A stretch of DNA of 7,690 bases, taken from contig JARBUQ010000210.1 of the NCBI GenBank assembly GCA_029239545.1, positions 1-7,690 of the forward strand. The letters run 5' to 3'. Source of the DNA: Paenibacillus sp. (GTDB taxonomy: Bacteria > Bacillota > Bacilli > Paenibacillales > NBRC-103111). This document shows positions 5,727 through 7,690 of the stretch, piece after piece (within the stretch, counting starts at the first letter, position 1; the number at the start of each line of letters is the position of its first letter). The position numbers were made by a program, and so were the translations under genes. The notes below the pieces were generated by a model. The model was not told where the DNA came from, made no database searches, and worked only from the letters and a program-made list of their open reading frames with translations.

Positions 5727-5791
5727 TATTTTCGAGAAAACAGCTATTTACCATTCATTAAGAAGAAACACAGGTCTTATACGTCGCGTTT

Positions 5792-6154
5792 CTATCTTTT
5801 TGGCAGAAGAACGTAGACATCCTCGCCCTCAATTTCTAACTCGAACCCTCGCAATTTAACCTCAGGATCAACCAGATGCTTGCCGGTCTGCAGATCAAAT
5901 TCCCAGCCATGCCAAGGACATCGCAATATTTGCCCCTCCATTCCGTATTCATACTCATAAACCAGGGAAGGAAGCTTCGTTCCGCAAACAAGTCCTCGAC
6001 ATACTGGCGCAGCTGCGTGTGGACATACATTACGCCAAGCGTACAGCTGCCCTTTGACACGAAACAGTCCAATCTCCATTTCATGGACACGTATAAGTTT
6101 TTTTCCTCCTTCTGGAACGTCCTCTGTCTTCGCTGCATAATGTCGCTGCATCAT
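5792..6154 (-). CDS. Rieske [2Fe-2S] domain protein
   Basis: This small 120-residue soluble iron-sulfur protein is probably an electron carrier or Rieske-type subunit in the cytoplasm; there is no signal peptide or membrane segment. All four cluster ligands are visible: Cys44 and His46 in CPHAAAP, and Cys79 and His82 in CPWHGWEFD. The 32 residues between His46 and Cys79 are more than the usual stretch of roughly 16-18, with an insert around 56-75 (GTKLPSLVYEYEYGMEGQ); two further cysteines, Cys52 and Cys57, lie there. The first ATG (6154) is preferred: it follows GGGAGG, and its ATGA overlaps the stop of the amidohydrolase gene, a classic coupled arrangement. The neighbouring codon is also ATG, so initiation one codon later is possible. 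No oxygenase or ferredoxin reductase is nearby, so its partner is unknown. Confidence 0.92.
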   Translation of the reverse strand: MMQRHYAAKTEDVPEGGKKLIRVHEMEIGLFRVKGQLYAWRNVCPHAAAPVCRGLVCGTKLPSLVYEYEYGMEGQILRCPWHGWEFDLQTGKHLVDPEVKLRGFELEIEGEDVYVLLPKR

Positions 6155-7299
6155 TCCTCTTCCTCCCCTCGAGAAATGTATAAGGAAGGTATCGGCTCCA
6201 AGCGTTCTCCTCTCTCTTTGGCATCGGTAAGCCTTTCCGGGGGTTTGGAATGCAGTCCATATAACTCTGCCGCTGTGCCCGCCAATATACGCTGCTTCAT
6301 CGTTTTCGAAAGACGGGGTAGAGCCAGTCTGGGATTGTCATTGTCCCAGTGTGGATAGTCGGATGAGAACATGACGGTTTTTTCTGCCTGGATCATCTCG
6401 AATATTTGCACCAAATGCTCCGGGTTCTTCGGCTCCTCAATTGGTTGTGTAGTTAATCGGATATGCTCGGTAATATATTCGGAGGGCAGCTTGTTTAACC
6501 AGGGTGTCGTATCACGCAGCCCTTTGTAGTTTTTGTCCATTCTCCACATCAAATGAGGCAGCCAGGCGATTCCCCCTTCAATCGCAACAAATGTAAGCTT
6601 AGGAAACTTCTCAAATACACCTTCACAGACGAGACTGTTAATATGGGTCATATAATTGATGGGTAAAATATTATGCCATTCCATGTAACGGGTAGGATAC
6701 CCGGACGGTGTGGGGGGGCCTGAGATGCCTCTTCCCTCTGCTCCTGGATGAATGGCCACTGGCAGTCCCATTTCCTCGGCTGCCTCGTAGATCGGATGAA
6801 AAAAGCGCTGCCCGTAAGGCATTCTTGATGCACTTGTCAAAATTACCTGGACCATATCAGGATGGGATCCGACACGGCGAATTTCTTTGGCCGCTTCTGC
6901 AGGGTCTGATGCATTAACGAACAAGGAGCCTTTGAATCGCGGGCTGATCTTTAACCAAGTCTCTATCGTACAATCATTGCAAGCCGTGACAATCGCATTG
7001 GCATAATCCGGATCCGGATGCAGGGAAATGGCTAATATGTTGGAGCCTGTCAAGATGGCGTAATCTATGTTATACCTATCCAAATGATCCTTGATCATAA
7101 ATTCCGGGTCTCCTCCGGGAGCTCCCCCTCGATCAGGGATAGCATCCGTCCGGCTGACACTGATAGGGGGCGAGTAAAATCCCCCAATGCCAACATTGGA
7201 GCGTTTCCACTGTGCCTGCCATGCTTTGGGCAAATACGGAGTCAAATCACCGATAGCATTATGCACGTCGGCGTCGATCAAAGCGGGTACTTCATTCAT
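6151..7299 (-). CDS. Metal-dependent amidohydrolase, ACMSD-like (amidohydrolase 2 family)
   Basis: This 382-residue TIM-barrel hydrolase or decarboxylase is predicted to be cytoplasmic and to use a divalent metal. Visible signatures are DADVHN (residues 9-14; the HxH metal motif of ACMSD appears here as Asp-x-His), PYGQRFFHPIYEA (161-173), AIHPGAEG (182-189) with metal ligand candidate His184, EGVFEKFPKL (226-235), EGGIAWLPHLMWRMD (241-255), EHIRLTTQP (278-286), and FSSDYPHWD (311-319) with the conserved Asp314. These fit the ACMSD/gamma-resorcylate decarboxylase branch acting on aromatic or carboxylated ring-cleavage compounds, but the exact reaction is open. The start at 7299 has AGGAGG 8 bases upstream. 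It is first in a two-gene unit with the Rieske protein. The C-terminus ends in a charged tail (RGEEEE). Confidence 0.92.
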   Translation of the reverse strand: MNEVPALIDADVHNAIGDLTPYLPKAWQAQWKRSNVGIGGFYSPPISVSRTDAIPDRGGAPGGDPEFMIKDHLDRYNIDYAILTGSNILAISLHPDPDYANAIVTACNDCTIETWLKISPRFKGSLFVNASDPAEAAKEIRRVGSHPDMVQVILTSASRMPYGQRFFHPIYEAAEEMGLPVAIHPGAEGRGISGPPTPSGYPTRYMEWHNILPINYMTHINSLVCEGVFEKFPKLTFVAIEGGIAWLPHLMWRMDKNYKGLRDTTPWLNKLPSEYITEHIRLTTQPIEEPKNPEHLVQIFEMIQAEKTVMFSSDYPHWDNDNPRLALPRLSKTMKQRILAGTAAELYGLHSKPPERLTDAKERGERLEPIPSLYISRGEEEE

Positions 7300-7462
7300 G
7301 AATCATTCCTCCTGGACTACGAAATTGCAGGCTGTGCCGGTGCATGTAATAATCATAGAAATATTGGAGCCAAAATGAAATGAAGGATAAACACAGAATA
7401 GCTGGATTATTGTCAGATTGCTTTCATCTCGGGCGCATCAATCAGACTTATCGCACGCACCA
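7300..7462. other. Upstream region of the amidohydrolase/Rieske unit
   Basis: No gene is supported here. The minus strand offers a CTGACA box (-35-like, five of six) at the distal end and TATGAT (7352-7357, -10-like, five of six) closer to the gene, but they are not correctly spaced with each other and neither has a good partner. The promoter must lie here if the terminator at 7463-7490 works, but I cannot place it. Confidence 0.5.
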
Positions 7463-7490
7463 AATAACCGGCTGTCAGAGGCCGGTTATT
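7463..7490 (-). terminator. Probable intrinsic terminator of the gene at the right edge
   Basis: Perfect 10-base arms aataaccggc (7463-7472) and gccggttatt (7481-7490) close an 8-base loop. Both strands read with A-rich 5' and U-rich 3' flanks (UUAUUU on the minus strand), typical of a bidirectional terminator, although the U-run is short. It lies about 100 bases past the stop of the partial gene and isolates the amidohydrolase unit from it. Confidence 0.65.
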
Positions 7491-7497
7491 AAACGTG

Positions 7498-7537
7498 CTT
7501 CGCACCGCGCACTGCTGGGAGCTGCACCGCTGCGAAG
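7498..7537. repeat. Second hairpin with 7-base arms
   Basis: cttcgca (7498-7504) and tgcgaag (7531-7537) are perfect inverted arms separated by 26 bases. The interior holds a direct repeat gcaccgc (7502-7508 and 7524-7530) and a minor gct-ccc-agc stem on the minus strand. It lies directly next to the terminator-like hairpin; its role is unknown. Confidence 0.45.
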
Positions 7538-7571
7538 GGATTCATTACAATTGTGTACTCTCTCTAATTCG

Positions 7572-7589
7572 ACTTGAACTCGTTCAAGT
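7572..7589. repeat. 18-bp near-perfect palindrome at the stop codon of the edge gene
   Basis: acttgaac (7572-7579) and gttcaagt (7582-7589) are perfect 8-base arms around two bases. The right arm ends on the first base of the plus-strand tta that encodes the stop codon. There is no U-run, so it is not a complete intrinsic terminator by itself; it could be an operator or an mRNA 3' stem. Confidence 0.55.
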
Positions 7590-7690
7590 TAGAACAGACC
7601 AAGATTGATTTTGTCGACATCCTTGCCGGAAGGATCTGAGCGCTCCTGCAGTCCCCAGCCCTTCGTACGGTTCTCATGAGTTGGCACATC
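7589..7690 (-). CDS. C-terminal end of an unrecognised protein (5' part outside the window)
   Basis: The minus strand has an open frame of 33 codons entering from the right edge and ending in TAA at 7589-7591. The fragment ends GKDVDKINLGLF and is hydrophilic, with balanced, ordinary amino acid use (THENRTKGWGLQERSDPSG). It is followed by an inverted repeat and a terminator-like hairpin, as expected for the end of a real gene on the same strand as all its neighbours. I do not recognise the family; a secreted or substrate-binding protein tail is only a guess. Confidence 0.55.
   Translation of the reverse strand, partial: DVPTHENRTKGWGLQERSDPSGKDVDKINLGLF

Larger units (their letters stand above)
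5606..5791. other. Gene-free region between the Rieske gene and the AraC regulator
   Basis: It holds the AraC promoter, two GGTTGT-AACC palindromes, a ttttc-ga-gaaaa inverted repeat (5729-5740), and 6-base inverted arms cccggt (5630-5635) and accggg (5663-5668) in the predicted leader. Only a weak 6-base pair of arms (agaaac 5764-5769, gtttct 5788-5793) follows the Rieske gene, so no convincing terminator separates the two units and read-through into the regulator is possible. Confidence 0.6.

Noticed and set aside
7400..7440. Possible catabolite-repression (cre) site TGAAAGCAATCTGA on the minus strand upstream of the amidohydrolase
   Set aside because: It matches the idealised TGAAAGCGCTTTCA at about ten positions but lacks the central CG and the symmetric right half, so CcpA binding is not supported.
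7380..7577. Plus-strand open frame of 65 codons in the right-hand intergenic region
   Set aside because: It runs through the terminator-like hairpin and the second inverted repeat, has no clear ribosome site, and its composition is not protein-like; chance is the better explanation.
7572..7595. tRNA-like T-loop string GTTCAAGTC on the minus strand
   Set aside because: It is explained by the perfect palindrome at 7572-7589; no acceptor stem, anticodon arm or D-arm is present around it.

Overview
The window is chromosomal DNA of mid-range GC content. It most resembles a soil-type Firmicute of the Paenibacillus kind. That assignment is an inference from strong AGGAGG-type ribosome binding sites, sigma-A-like promoters, and a sugar-oxidoreductase/AraC gene style typical of Paenibacillus; nothing in the window proves it. 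All eight supported genes, including one partial gene at the right edge, lie on the minus strand. Transcription therefore runs from high to low coordinates.

Layout in transcription order: (1) At 7589-7690 is the last 33 codons of an unrecognised gene. A structured, gene-free stretch follows, with three inverted repeats, the strongest (7463-7490) looking like a terminator. (2) At 7299-5792 is a two-gene, translationally coupled unit: an ACMSD-like metal-dependent amidohydrolase and a small Rieske [2Fe-2S] protein, joined by a 4-base ATGA overlap. (3) A 186-base gap carries a good sigma-A-like promoter (5697-5724) and two similar GGTTGT-AACC palindromes. (4) At 5605-1580 is an apparent four-gene unit: an AraC-type regulator, a Gfo/Idh/MocA dehydrogenase, a sugar-epimerase-like TIM barrel, and a second, different Gfo/Idh/MocA dehydrogenase carrying a four-cysteine cluster. 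It is closed by a strong hairpin terminator (1503-1550). (5) At 1351-227 is an Old Yellow Enzyme-type flavin oxidoreductase with its own clear promoter (1429-1457). (6) At 1-226 is non-coding-looking DNA with two near-identical 51-base tandem repeats, a decayed third copy, and a long-loop inverted repeat.

How the genes may work together: the AraC regulator probably senses a sugar-like ligand and controls the downstream dehydrogenase-epimerase-dehydrogenase module. Such a set could oxidise a sugar, cyclitol or glycoside to a keto intermediate, isomerise it, and reduce it again. The TIM barrel keeps the whole metal and substrate residue set of the D-tagatose 3-epimerase family, which supports a keto-sugar substrate. 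The amidohydrolase/Rieske pair looks like a separate catabolic unit whose oxygenase or reductase partners, if any, are outside the window. The flavin oxidoreductase is probably an independent electrophile or enone detoxification gene. No transporter, transposase, RNA gene or CRISPR array was seen.
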